From contig NZ_CP018620.1 of assembly GCF_001908275.1 (NCBI RefSeq), positions 3,968,001-4,032,000 of the forward strand: a stretch of 64,000 nt of DNA, read 5' to 3'. The notes under the pieces were generated by a model. The model was not told where the DNA came from and made no database searches. It was given only the letters and a program-made list of their open reading frames with translations. The position numbers and the translations under genes are program-made. Origin of the DNA: Paenibacillus xylanexedens. GTDB lineage: Bacteria > Bacillota > Bacilli > Paenibacillales > Paenibacillaceae. Below, in pieces: positions 29,310 to 38,729 of the stretch. How positions within the stretch are numbered: position 1 is the first letter of the stretch; every line of letters starts with the position of its first letter.

Positions 29310-30062
29310 ATGTCCAGTACGTTTTCATTTCGTTTTGAGAAAGTATCTACCAAAAAGGTTAGTGAATTCATTAGGGAACAACTGGAAGAAGCCATTATTT
29401 TGAAAGAATTAATGAGTGAAGAACAGCTTCCAGCCGAGCGAGATCTGGCAGAGATTTTTAACGTAAGCCGGATTACCGTTCGCGAGGCACTCTCTTCACT
29501 GGAAGAGAAAGGCTTGATAGAGAAAAGGGTGGGTGCCAAAGGCGGAACATTTGTACTGCCTCTGACAGCCAATTCGCATAAACGGACCAGAGAAGAAATT
29601 AAACGGGATTGGTTACAGATGCTGAAGGTGTTTGAATATCGAACCATCATCGAGCCAGAGGGAGCTTTTCTCGCTGCTGAGCGGATCACCGCAGGCGAAC
29701 TGGAGCTGCTTGAGGGTTACGTGGAACAAAGTATAGAGCCAGACTGCACAAGGGAATGGTTCAGGGCGCTGGATGTGAAATTTCATCTAACCATCGCCAA
29801 GGCTTCGGGGAATCCGTACTGCGAGAGAGCCGTCAGACAGATCCGGACGAAAATTAATCCGGCTCTCGACCTGATGCCTTATGATGACCGGATACGTACC
29901 GTCAACCACGGTGTACATATGGAGATTCTTGAAGCATTGAAAGCCCATGATAGCACCAAGTCTAAGGAGACGATGAAAAGGCATATCGAATTCTCAGCGG
30001 ATGCAATCTATGCCCGTTTGGTTTCTGAATCGGACAAAAATGAAGGGAATGACAGCAAATGA
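29310..30062 (+). CDS. FadR-subfamily GntR transcriptional regulator
   Basis: 250-residue repressor. The N-terminal winged helix is [34 protein letters not shown], with the wing GAKGGTFV. The FCD all-helical ligand domain follows ([49 protein letters not shown]) and carries the Asp/His pattern of metal-binding members. Its stop overlaps the start of the M20 gene by 4 bases (ATGA). The palindrome at 29272 is its likely operator, so the whole peptide operon would be autoregulated. Confidence 0.9.
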   Translation: MSSTFSFRFEKVSTKKVSEFIREQLEEAIILKELMSEEQLPAERDLAEIFNVSRITVREALSSLEEKGLIEKRVGAKGGTFVLPLTANSHKRTREEIKRDWLQMLKVFEYRTIIEPEGAFLAAERITAGELELLEGYVEQSIEPDCTREWFRALDVKFHLTIAKASGNPYCERAVRQIRTKINPALDLMPYDDRIRTVNHGVHMEILEALKAHDSTKSKETMKRHIEFSADAIYARLVSESDKNEGNDSK

Positions 30063-31270
30063 ATCGTTCAGAACTAATACAGCTGGCTCAGCCACTACAA
30101 GCCCAGTTAAGCGCTTGGCGCAGAGATTTACATCAGCATCCGGAGATCGGTTATGAGGAGCATCGCACATCCGCTATCGTAGCTGAGCATCTGGAAAGCC
30201 TGGGGTTGGAAGTTACACGCAATGTCGGACAGACCGGGGTTACAGGCCTGCTTCGCGGAGAGACCGATGGACCAACCTTTGCCTTGCGCGCAGACATGGA
30301 TGCTCTGCCGATCCAGGATCAGAAAGCGGTGGAATACCGCTCGCAAGTGGATGGCAAAGCGCATCTGTGTGGACATGACGCTCACACCTCCATCCTGATG
30401 GGAGCCGCCCAACTGCTTACTGGTCTTGGAAGACCGAAATCAGGCAACATCAAATTTATTTTCCAGCCAGCAGAAGAGGGACTTGCAGGTGCAAGAGCCA
30501 TGATTCAGGACGGTGTTCTGGAGAATCCAAAGGTTGATGCCATCGCAGGATTACACATGACACCTGGACAGAACACGGGAACCTTGGGTGTGAGTCAAGG
30601 CGTGGCGTTTGCATCAGCTGATCCCTTGATTATCAAGGTGTTTGGCAAGGGTGGCCACGCAGCTCGTCCGCATGAGGGTATTGATGCAATCGCGGTATCC
30701 GCTCAGGTCATCACCGCATTGCAAAATATCGTCAGTCGGATGGTTGATCCACTTGAACCGGCAGTAGTCACGATTGGCAAAATCACGGGAGGTTATATGG
30801 GAACAGCCATCGCCCCCGAAGTGGAGATGATTGGTACGGTTCGTACACTCTCACCTGCCATTCGTGAGCGGATGCCAGCTTTGATCGAGCAGGTTGTTAA
30901 AGGGGTCTGTGATTCATTCGGAGCAGGATGCGAAGTTGTCTACGGCGATGGATACCCTGTTGTCGTGAATGATCTCGGTATGGTTGACCTGCTAACAGAG
31001 ACTTGTGATCAGGTTAATGCGGAGAAGGGATGGACTTATATCAAACCCTCCACAGGGGGCGAGGATTTCGCGTTTTATTGTGAACAGGTTCCGGGTGTGT
31101 TTTTCAGACTAGGATCTGGGAATGATGAGGAACGTACTCGCTATCCACTCCACCATCCCATGTTTGATCTCGATGAGACAGCGATGCCTTATGGTGTGGG
31201 CATGTTGTCTGCAGTAGCACTTGAATTTTTGGCACGGAATACAACTTCTGAGGGGGAGCAATCACAATGA
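30059..31270 (+). CDS. M20 family amidohydrolase
   Basis: 403-residue zinc or manganese amidohydrolase of the N-acyl-L-amino-acid/hippurate hydrolase group, releasing free amino acids from N-acyl amino acids or short peptides. Motifs: [18 protein letters not shown] at the start, [10 protein letters not shown] near 80, [16 protein letters not shown] near 103, [11 protein letters not shown] near 138, and [17 protein letters not shown] near 340. All metal ligands seem present. It is coupled by 4-base overlaps to the regulator before it and the binding protein behind it. The acyl or peptide substrate is not known. Confidence 0.92.
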   Translation: MNRSELIQLAQPLQAQLSAWRRDLHQHPEIGYEEHRTSAIVAEHLESLGLEVTRNVGQTGVTGLLRGETDGPTFALRADMDALPIQDQKAVEYRSQVDGKAHLCGHDAHTSILMGAAQLLTGLGRPKSGNIKFIFQPAEEGLAGARAMIQDGVLENPKVDAIAGLHMTPGQNTGTLGVSQGVAFASADPLIIKVFGKGGHAARPHEGIDAIAVSAQVITALQNIVSRMVDPLEPAVVTIGKITGGYMGTAIAPEVEMIGTVRTLSPAIRERMPALIEQVVKGVCDSFGAGCEVVYGDGYPVVVNDLGMVDLLTETCDQVNAEKGWTYIKPSTGGEDFAFYCEQVPGVFFRLGSGNDEERTRYPLHHPMFDLDETAMPYGVGMLSAVALEFLARNTTSEGEQSQ

Positions 31271-32832
31271 AAAAAAGACAATGGACAGGCTTGTGGATCA
31301 CGTTACTGGCAGTCGTAATGGTACTCAGCGCTTGCGGAGGAAAATCGACAAGCACAAATGATAGTTCCGCAACAGAAGGAACGGGCAGTGGAAGCGCAAG
31401 TACAACACTGACCGTTGCTGCGGCAACCGATATTGAGAGTTTCGATCCGCACAACAACAACAACACCTCCAGTGAGGCGGTTCTGGTCAACGTTTTTGAT
31501 TATCTGATCAAAAATGACAGTGAACAGAAAAAAGTTGCGGGACTTGCGACATCATGGGATCAGGTTGATGATACAACATGGAGATTCAAGCTGCGTGAAG
31601 GTGTTACCTTCCACAATGGCGATCCATTCACTTCAGCAGATGTAAAATACACGCTGGAGCGTGTAGCCAAGGACGAGACACTTAAACAAAACAGTTATTT
31701 CAAAAATATCGTAGAAGTTAAAGCGGTGGATGACTATACCGTAGATATTATCACGGATGGTCCAGATCCATTGCTCCTGAATCGTCTGTCCAAAATGGGA
31801 GCAGGCATTCTGCCAGCAAAATATATTGCGGATAAAGGATTCGATGCTTTCCTGAAACAACCGGTAGGCACAGGACCTTACAAGTTCAGTAAATGGACCA
31901 AAGATGATCGTGTGGAACTGGTGAAAAACGAGAACTACTTTGACGGTGAACCAAAATGGAATGAAGTGGTATTCCGCGTTATTCCTGAAGCCTCCACACG
32001 GGTATCCGAATTGCTTGCTGGTGGTGTAGATGTGGCGTCTTCCATTCCGTCCACTGACATTGCCCGGATCGAAGGCGAAGCAGACAAAAAGATTGTCAAA
32101 GCACCAATCCAACGTGTACTTCAGTTGATCTTCCGTCAGACAGAAGGCAGCATCACGGCTGATCCGAAAGTACGTGAAGCCATTGACCTGGCTATCGACA
32201 AACAAGGAATCGTGGACAGCATTGCTGGCGGAGCAGGTATCGTAACCCGCACATCCGTAACACCAGGCAACTTCGGTGCTGATCCTTCATTGTACAAAAC
32301 GTCACTTTATGATCAAGAAAAAGCGAAACAGTTGCTGCAAGAAGCTGGCTATGCGGAAGGTGAAGCCGAGATGACCATCTCCGTTTCCGCACAATACAAA
32401 GAACAGGCTGAAGTTGTTGCAGCGATGCTGGAACAAGCCGGATTCAAAATCAACCTGGATGTCCTGGAAGCAAGTGCATTCAGTGAACGTTACAGCTCCA
32501 AATCATTCAAAGAAATCTTCATGATTGGTATTGGTAACTCCTTGTTCGACGCTTCGAATAACTACAATCGTTATATGTTGGAAGAAGCAAAAGGCGAGTC
32601 GGATTATAACAATCCTGAAGTAGAAAAACTGCTTCAATCGGCATTGGTGAACATGGACCCTGCAGCTCGTGAGAAAGAGTATCAGCAAGTACAACAAATT
32701 TTCTCTGAAGAGCGCCCAGCCGTATATCTGTACCAAATGGAAGGTGTCTACGGAACAAATGCTAAAGTGAGCTTCGCGCCGCGCAGTGACGAGATGTTCT
32801 ATGCTGACGAGATTACACCTGTTGCACAGTAA
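31267..32832 (+). CDS. Peptide ABC transporter substrate-binding lipoprotein (SBP family 5)
   Basis: 521-residue DppA/OppA-type binding protein. Lipobox VLSAC with Cys23. Family features: SFDPHNNNNTSSEAVLVNVFDYLI near 60, TWRFKLREGVTFHNGDPFTSADVKYTLER near 100, and PVGTGPYKFSKW near 200. It delivers peptides or peptide-like compounds to the two permeases downstream. The start overlaps the M20 stop by 4 bases. A strong hairpin with six T follows the gene. Confidence 0.93.
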   Translation: MKKRQWTGLWITLLAVVMVLSACGGKSTSTNDSSATEGTGSGSASTTLTVAAATDIESFDPHNNNNTSSEAVLVNVFDYLIKNDSEQKKVAGLATSWDQVDDTTWRFKLREGVTFHNGDPFTSADVKYTLERVAKDETLKQNSYFKNIVEVKAVDDYTVDIITDGPDPLLLNRLSKMGAGILPAKYIADKGFDAFLKQPVGTGPYKFSKWTKDDRVELVKNENYFDGEPKWNEVVFRVIPEASTRVSELLAGGVDVASSIPSTDIARIEGEADKKIVKAPIQRVLQLIFRQTEGSITADPKVREAIDLAIDKQGIVDSIAGGAGIVTRTSVTPGNFGADPSLYKTSLYDQEKAKQLLQEAGYAEGEAEMTISVSAQYKEQAEVVAAMLEQAGFKINLDVLEASAFSERYSSKSFKEIFMIGIGNSLFDASNNYNRYMLEEAKGESDYNNPEVEKLLQSALVNMDPAAREKEYQQVQQIFSEERPAVYLYQMEGVYGTNAKVSFAPRSDEMFYADEITPVAQ

Positions 32833-32871
32833 CATCGGGTATAACAACCGGTCATTGAAAAGATAGGCCGT

Positions 32872-32914
32872 GAACGGCAGGGACTGGATAACCATGTTCC
32901 TGCCGTTCTTTTTT
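32872..32914 (+). terminator. Internal terminator between binding protein and permease
   Basis: 13-bp stem GAACGGCAGGGAC/GTTCCTGCCGTTC followed by TTTTTT. Since the permeases continue in the same direction only 20 bases later, it probably acts as a partial terminator. Confidence 0.85.
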
Positions 32915-32934
32915 AAAAGGGAGGTGAACAAGGA

Positions 32935-33852
32935 ATGGGCAAATACGTACTTAAGTCACTACTGCAGATCATTCCGGTGCTGTTCATTGTTTCATTAATT
33001 GTGTTCATTTTGGTTCGAGTCACCGGTGATCCGGTTGCGCTAATGTTGCCTGAAACGGCTACCGCTGAAGATCGTGCTGTCTTGACGCAGGCACTTGGTT
33101 TGGACCAGCCTTTATATACGCAATACGTGAAGTTTCTGGGCAGTGCGATACAGGGAGACTTTGGTCAATCTTTTCGCTACAATCAGCCTGCGTTAGAGCT
33201 TGTGCTGGAGAGATTGCCTGCCAGCTTTGAACTGGCGGTAGCCGCCATGTTTTTTGCTGTACTTATGGCTGTGCCACTTGGAGTCATTTCAGCTGTCAAA
33301 CGCAATACGTTTACCGATCTCATTATTTCAGGAATATCCGTCATTGGTAAGGCGATGCCAAACTTCTGGATGGGGATTATGCTTATCCTCTTGTTCTCCG
33401 TCATGCTGGGCGTATTGCCGGTATCCGGTCGGGGAGGATTGTCACATCTGATCTTGCCTGCATTCACGCTTGGCGTTGGACTGGCTGCGCAGATGACCCG
33501 ACTGATTCGCTCCAGCATGCTGGAGATTCTCAACCAGGACTATATTCGAACAGCTCGTAGCAAGGGGCTTGGCCGGATGGTTGTCATTGTGAAACATGCG
33601 TTTCGAAATGGACTGATTCCGGTCGTAACGATTATGAGTTTGCAGTTTACAAGTCTGATCGGGGGCACTTTGATTACGGAAACGGTATTCTCCTGGCCTG
33701 GACTGGGTCAGTTGCTGGTCGTTGCAGTCAACACACATGATATGGCGATTGTACAGGCAGCGGTGTTTGTCATTGCCTTTATCGTTGTGGTAATCAACAT
33801 CTTGACGGATGTAGCTTACAGGCTACTCGATCCGCGCATCAAATACGACTAG
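32935..33852 (+). CDS. Peptide ABC transporter permease (DppB/OppB type)
   Basis: 305-residue permease with about six membrane helices. The N-terminus IIPVLFIVSLIVFILVRVTGDPV, the EAA-type loop YIRTARSKGLGRMVVIVKHAFRNGLIPVV near 200 and the final RLLDPRIKYD are typical of the DppB family. AGGTGAACAAGG precedes the start. It pairs with the next gene. Confidence 0.94.
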   Translation: MGKYVLKSLLQIIPVLFIVSLIVFILVRVTGDPVALMLPETATAEDRAVLTQALGLDQPLYTQYVKFLGSAIQGDFGQSFRYNQPALELVLERLPASFELAVAAMFFAVLMAVPLGVISAVKRNTFTDLIISGISVIGKAMPNFWMGIMLILLFSVMLGVLPVSGRGGLSHLILPAFTLGVGLAAQMTRLIRSSMLEILNQDYIRTARSKGLGRMVVIVKHAFRNGLIPVVTIMSLQFTSLIGGTLITETVFSWPGLGQLLVVAVNTHDMAIVQAAVFVIAFIVVVINILTDVAYRLLDPRIKYD

Positions 33853-33868
33853 AAGGAGGTGCAATCAT

Positions 33869-34798
33869 ATGACAGGCAGCAATGAAATGCCAATTCCGGG
33901 TACAGAACAGGAACAAGACAATGGGCGTGCACCAACGGGATTTCGTTATATCTGGCAACAACTGATCATCAGCAAGACCGGAATGTTTGGTGCTGTGCTT
34001 GTATTGTTGGTTGTGTTAATTGCCATAGGTGCACCTCTATTGACGAGTCATGATCCGGCAGCGGTTAATCCGCTTAACCGACTTAAACCACCAGCATGGC
34101 TTGAGGGCGGAACGGCCGAATACTGGCTGGGTACAGATAATCTGGGTAGAGACATGTGGAGTCGAATTGTATATGGTGCCCGAGTTTCCTTAATCGTGGG
34201 GATGGGTGCCGTGATTGTATCAGGAATCATTGGCGCGATTCTGGGGCTGGTATCCGGATTCTATGGGAAATGGCTGGATGCTGTCATCATGCGTGTAGGT
34301 GATGCATTCATGGCGATTCCAACCATTCTGTTCATGCTTGTTGTGATGGCGATTGTTGGCCCGGGTATTACAACGTTGATCTTTGTCATCGGGGTGACGA
34401 ACTGGGTTCCATTCACCCGTGTGGTAAGAAGTGAGGTTCTTAGTATTAAACAGCGGGATTTTGTTCATGCGGCCAGATCGATTGGCGCGAAGAATGGAAG
34501 ATTGATTCTGAAACACATTCTGCCGAATATCCTTTCATCCTTTATCGTCATCTGCGGTATGAATGTCGGCACAACGATTATTATGGAAGCTTCACTCAGT
34601 TTCCTGGGTCTAGGTATCAAACCACCTGATGTATCCTGGGGAGGGATGCTCAGTGATGGCAGACAATACGTTGCAACAAGCTGGTGGGTCGCTACATTCC
34701 CGGGACTAGCCATTACATTTACCGTACTCGGTGTTATTTTCCTTGGAGATTGGCTGCGTGATGTGCTTGATCCACGTACGGAGACAACCCATAAATAA
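33869..34798 (+). CDS. Peptide ABC transporter permease (DppC/OppC type)
   Basis: 309-residue permease. DppC features are GAPLLTSHDP followed by NRLKPP and the motif WLGTDNLGRDMWSRIVYGARVSL, the EAA loop FVHAARSIGAKNGRLILKHIL near 200, and GDWLRDVLDPR at the end. It starts 17 bases after DppB. The operon has no DppD/DppF-type ATPase genes, which is unusual because these normally follow. Confidence 0.94.
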   Translation: MTGSNEMPIPGTEQEQDNGRAPTGFRYIWQQLIISKTGMFGAVLVLLVVLIAIGAPLLTSHDPAAVNPLNRLKPPAWLEGGTAEYWLGTDNLGRDMWSRIVYGARVSLIVGMGAVIVSGIIGAILGLVSGFYGKWLDAVIMRVGDAFMAIPTILFMLVVMAIVGPGITTLIFVIGVTNWVPFTRVVRSEVLSIKQRDFVHAARSIGAKNGRLILKHILPNILSSFIVICGMNVGTTIIMEASLSFLGLGIKPPDVSWGGMLSDGRQYVATSWWVATFPGLAITFTVLGVIFLGDWLRDVLDPRTETTHK

Positions 34799-34819
34799 AC
34801 GGAGAAGGGAGCCATCATT

Positions 34820-36838
34820 ATGAATCAAAGACCAATTATGCCGGAGGATCTGAGTCAATATCGTTGGATTAGTCAGCCGGTGATCAGTCCGAACGGACGA
34901 GTGGCTTATGTGGAACAGACCATAGATCAGGATAAAAACGAATATAACACGCAAATTCGAGGGATTTCGCTCGATGGTGATGAAGATATTGCACTTTCGG
35001 ATGGAACAAAAGATTCCTCACCTGCTTGGTCGCCGGATGGCACACAGCTCACATTCATTCGCTCAGTGGATGGTGGCAAAGGACTATGGACGCTCCATTC
35101 GGATCAAAAAGAGCCGGTCATGCTGATATCTCCCGCACGTAAAATATTGAGTTATATCTGGTCACCGAACGGGCAGTACATTGCGTTTACCAGCAAAGTA
35201 CAACCGGAGGACCAACAGAAGAAAGCAGACGTCCAACAGGAGCCAGCACCTGTGCTGCGAGGTAAAGTCTTCGAGCGTACAACGCCGAAGGCGGAAGGGG
35301 CTGGCTGGTGGGACGGTCAATACAGCCAGTTGTTTGTATATGAGATCAAAAGCGGGGAAATCACGCAGGTGACTTCCGGGCTATGGAATATCAGTGCTCC
35401 GGCGTGGTCGCCAGATAGTCAGCAGCTTTCTTTCATTTCGAAGCAAGTAGAGGATGAGGAACTTGATGCGGATCTGCTGTACTTTACGGATATATACAGC
35501 GTTCGATTGGGAGAGAGTGATCTGTTCAAAATGACGGATTCCAGTCTGGCGATTAGCCAATTCTCCTATTCGTCCGACGGGCAGCAGCTGATCCTGATCG
35601 CCAGTGATCGTGAGTATGGAAGCGGGAGCCACAACAGCTTATACGCTGTTCCCGTTCATCGAGGTATACCCAGGCCAATCGCACCTCAATTAGATATGCA
35701 GATTGGTAATGCGGCGCTTGGAGATATGAAGTCGGCAGGTGCGTCACCTTCTCCTATCTCGGATGCCCATCATCCGGAACGCAGTGTATATGTTCTCGGA
35801 ACACATAACGGGAATGTGGACGTGTACCGTATTCAAGAAGATGGGGCGTGTCAATCCGTTACGGGCGCTGGTGAAAAGGATGTGTATCAGTATACCTTAA
35901 CGTCAGATGGTACGTCGCTGGTTATCGCTGCGTTGACGGATGAACACCCTGGAGAGTTATATCGCGTGGATATCGACAGTGGTGAAATGTTCAGACTCAC
36001 CCGCAGAAATGATGAATTCTTGGCTGAATTAGCTGTTAATGTGCCTCTACGTGTAGAGTTTAAGTCTTCCGATGGATGGCCGCTTCAAGGTTGGTTAGCC
36101 ACACCGGCAATACGTGACACCAATGGGAAACTGCCACTGATTTTGCAGATTCATGGTGGACCCCACGCAATGTATACGGGAACATATAGTCATGAGATGC
36201 AGACACTTGTTGCGCAAGGTTACGCTGTGCTGTGGATCAATCCTCGCGGAAGTATGGGATACGGTCAGGAGTTTGCCAGAGCTTGTCGTGGTGACTTTGC
36301 CGGAGGTGATTACCGGGATCTGATGGAAGCTGTTGATTATGCCCTGGCTACATACGATTTCCTTGATGCTTCACGTCTGGGTGTGGCAGGTGGCAGTTAT
36401 GGAGGAGTGATGACCAACTGGATTGTAGCGCATACCCACCGATTCAAGGCGGCTGTAACTCAGCGATGCATCTCCAACTGGTTGTCCATGTATGGAACGA
36501 GTGATATCGGAATTTCTTATGTTGAGGGAGTCATCGGTGGTAATCCGGCCGAAAACGCCGAATTCCTGTGGTCCCGCTCACCACTAGCTCATGCACATCA
36601 CATTGAGACGCCACTTCTGATCATGCACGGAGAGCAGGACTATCGGACACCAATTGCACAAGCGGAGGAATTATATACTACGCTAAAACGTTACGGCAAA
36701 AAGACCAAACTGATTCGTTATCCGGGCTCCAACCACAGTTTGCTGAAAAGCGGTAAACCTTCATTACGTATCGATAGCTTCGAACAGGTGAATGCCTGGT
36801 TCAATCAGTACCTCGGGAATGAGGAGGGCGAGCAATGA
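34820..36838 (+). CDS. S9 family peptidase (acylaminoacyl-peptidase-like)
   Basis: 672-residue serine peptidase of the prolyl-oligopeptidase clan, similar in layout to YuxL-type enzymes. Residues about 20-380 form a WD40/TolB-like propeller (SPAWSPDGTQLTFIR, SPNGQYIAFTSK, APAWSPDSQQLSFISK). The C-terminal alpha/beta hydrolase has HGGPHAMY, nucleophile Ser526 in GGSYGG, the Asp in HGEQDYRTP and the His in GSNHSLL. There is no signal peptide, so it would cleave imported peptides in the cytoplasm. It fits the operon with the importer and amidohydrolase. The last 4 bases overlap the next gene. Confidence 0.92.
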   Translation: MNQRPIMPEDLSQYRWISQPVISPNGRVAYVEQTIDQDKNEYNTQIRGISLDGDEDIALSDGTKDSSPAWSPDGTQLTFIRSVDGGKGLWTLHSDQKEPVMLISPARKILSYIWSPNGQYIAFTSKVQPEDQQKKADVQQEPAPVLRGKVFERTTPKAEGAGWWDGQYSQLFVYEIKSGEITQVTSGLWNISAPAWSPDSQQLSFISKQVEDEELDADLLYFTDIYSVRLGESDLFKMTDSSLAISQFSYSSDGQQLILIASDREYGSGSHNSLYAVPVHRGIPRPIAPQLDMQIGNAALGDMKSAGASPSPISDAHHPERSVYVLGTHNGNVDVYRIQEDGACQSVTGAGEKDVYQYTLTSDGTSLVIAALTDEHPGELYRVDIDSGEMFRLTRRNDEFLAELAVNVPLRVEFKSSDGWPLQGWLATPAIRDTNGKLPLILQIHGGPHAMYTGTYSHEMQTLVAQGYAVLWINPRGSMGYGQEFARACRGDFAGGDYRDLMEAVDYALATYDFLDASRLGVAGGSYGGVMTNWIVAHTHRFKAAVTQRCISNWLSMYGTSDIGISYVEGVIGGNPAENAEFLWSRSPLAHAHHIETPLLIMHGEQDYRTPIAQAEELYTTLKRYGKKTKLIRYPGSNHSLLKSGKPSLRIDSFEQVNAWFNQYLGNEEGEQ

Positions 36839-37311
36839 ATCGAACTCAGCTGTCCATTCCTGTAGGGCTTCTTGTAGAGAATGTTCTGACAAGTGGGGAA
36901 CCAAAAGAAGTGATTATTGATTGTTTACAACGTCGAGACTATTCCCGTTTGTTGCCTCTGGTTAAGGAATCCGCGATGGATTTTGATGAAAGACTACAGA
37001 CAGCAGCTGATATCGGAGACGATTGGGAAAAGGCGATACGTCAAGGTTATGAGTTCAAGTTTTTGCATATTAACGGGTTGAAACGATTGCTCGATTTCCG
37101 GTTTGACCGTGAGGTGGATCGGGATTACGTTCAAGATGAGTTGTCTCTGAAGCATATTTGTCTGACCGCAGAAGAGATTGAACTGCTACAATCGTTGATT
37201 GGTAGGCAATGGCTGGTGCAAGTAGAAGAAGTAGAGGCAGCAGAAGAAGGCAGAACAGAGAGCGAGTCATCCTCTCACATTCCTGTCCGTATTCAATTGA
37301 AGTTCTCATAG
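36835..37311 (+). CDS. Unknown protein, last gene of the peptide operon
   Basis: 158 residues, acidic, predicted mostly helical. It starts inside the S9 stop (4-base overlap), so it is translated together with the peptidase. Notable segments are LVKESAMDFDERLQTAADIGDDWEKAIRQGYEFKF-like helices in the middle and an acidic linker EEVEAAEEGRTESESSS before the C-terminal HIPVRIQLKF strand. I do not recognise a family and see no membrane segment or catalytic motif. Coupling suggests a small accessory or regulatory role. Confidence 0.75.
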   Translation: MNRTQLSIPVGLLVENVLTSGEPKEVIIDCLQRRDYSRLLPLVKESAMDFDERLQTAADIGDDWEKAIRQGYEFKFLHINGLKRLLDFRFDREVDRDYVQDELSLKHICLTAEEIELLQSLIGRQWLVQVEEVEAAEEGRTESESSSHIPVRIQLKFS

Positions 37312-37323
37312 TATGACTAGAAG

Positions 37324-37347
37324 AAGCCGCGATGATCGCGGTTTTTT
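37324..37347 (+). terminator. Terminator of the peptide operon
   Basis: CCGCGAT/ATCGCGG hairpin directly followed by seven T. Confidence 0.88.
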
Positions 37348-37475
37348 TGCTATGTACAGGTAGAAATGAGGATGACTGAATTCAAAAGTTGAAATCGGCC
37401 TCTTCATGATTTATATTTATATTAAATGATATTATTATCTATCAAAAAATGCAGGTATAAAGAGGGGGACCTAGG

Positions 37476-37838
37476 ATGTCCATTTCAAATGTTTTTGGAA
37501 AAATTCAAATATCGGATGATGTGATCTCCAAAATTGTCGGCAAGATCGCAAATACTACCAGTGAGATTTCCTCCATGTCGACAGGACTTATAGAAGGCAT
37601 CACCAAAAAGTGGAGCGGGAAAAGTCTGCAAAATGGCATAGATATCCGCAAGGTAGAATCAAGACTGGAGATAAACTTAAAGATTGTCGTTTGTTATGGA
37701 ACAAAAGTGCATGAAGTCTGCAGGGAATTGCAAAACAATGTGAGATTACATGTGGAACAGCTGACCGGATTAACCATTGATACGGTGAATGTGATCGTTG
37801 AGGGGTTATCATTCAACCAACCTGCTGCCAAGCTTTAA
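37476..37838 (+). CDS. Asp23/Gls24 family protein
   Basis: 120-residue member of the Asp23/Gls24 (DUF322) envelope-stress family. Supporting features: FGKIQISDDVISKIVGKIA at the start, GIDIRKVESRLEINLKIVVCYG in the middle, and LHVEQLTGLTIDTVNVIVEGL at the end. These proteins are soluble and often linked to the membrane by partners. AGAGGGGG precedes the ATG. The next gene begins about 30 bases on, so the two may share a transcript. Confidence 0.85.
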   Translation: MSISNVFGKIQISDDVISKIVGKIANTTSEISSMSTGLIEGITKKWSGKSLQNGIDIRKVESRLEINLKIVVCYGTKVHEVCRELQNNVRLHVEQLTGLTIDTVNVIVEGLSFNQPAAKL

Positions 37839-37870
37839 TCCAATTTCAGCTACCTAGAGGAGTGACAGCG

Positions 37871-38479
37871 ATGAATAAGATTTCCATAACAAAAGCCAGT
37901 CCACAATCATTAGTCGGCGGGCAACTAAATCAGATGGCACTTGAATATATGGCCTATTCGCTTGCAGGTACCAAGGATAAAGGCATTATAGAAAAAACAT
38001 TTAACAAGTTATGGCGTTCGAATCAGAACCGATTCAGTCACAAATATGCTTATGAAGCTAAAATGGGTAACCAAACGCTGGGCATGATCATGTGTTTTCC
38101 GACCACTATAATGAACAAACTTGCTTTGCCAACGTTCTCCAAACTGTTTGAACTTCGGAAATGGAGCCTGATTAAGTATAATCTCCAACACTGGAAAGAG
38201 TTCTACTCCATGGTGACATTAAAAGAAGCGGAGAACGACGAGTACCACATCGGAACATTGGCTACGTTGCCTGAAAGCAGAGGACTTGGTGTAGGGACAC
38301 AGCTCATTCATTTTGCTGAGGAGCAAGCTATAACACAAGGTCTGTCCAAATCCTCACTTACGGTTAAAAAGGAAAACCTACTAGCTATTAAACTCTACGA
38401 GCGTTTGGGATACCAGAGAGTAGGAGAAATCAATAAACCTTCGTTATCCCTGTACAGGATGTCCAAAAAACTGGTGTAA
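37871..38479 (+). CDS. GNAT-family N-acetyltransferase
   Basis: About 202 residues. The acetyl-CoA binding motif is LATLPESRGLGVGTQLIHFAEEQA near residues 135-155, followed by SLTVKKENLLAIKLYERLGYQ, the usual GNAT motif B. ATG at 37871 is chosen over GTG at 37862 because it sits at the better distance (10 bases) from GAGG. Substrate unknown. Confidence 0.87.
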   Translation: MNKISITKASPQSLVGGQLNQMALEYMAYSLAGTKDKGIIEKTFNKLWRSNQNRFSHKYAYEAKMGNQTLGMIMCFPTTIMNKLALPTFSKLFELRKWSLIKYNLQHWKEFYSMVTLKEAENDEYHIGTLATLPESRGLGVGTQLIHFAEEQAITQGLSKSSLTVKKENLLAIKLYERLGYQRVGEINKPSLSLYRMSKKLV

Positions 38480-38564
38480 TGTTTTCTGATAGGAATAGAA
38501 CAAGCAGCTAACTGGAGAGTTTCATATATAAGCCCACATTGGAACAGTTAAAAGTGTGAGCTGG

Positions 38565-38591
38565 AGGGGCGCTTTATGCGTCCCTTTTTTA
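38565..38591 (+). terminator. Terminator after the acetyltransferase gene
   Basis: 8-bp stem AGGGGCGC/GCGTCCCT with loop TTTAT, then TTTTT. Confidence 0.85.
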
Positions 38592-38729
38592 GTTCTTCAG
38601 ATTTTTCTCATAAAAAAGTAACTTGACTTTTGTGGGTGTTTAAGCAGGTACTTGACAGGGGTGTGGTATAGTATAAAAAGTTCTTTTAATGAAGAAAGAC
38701 GGAGAAATATACAATGTGGGGTGTAACCA

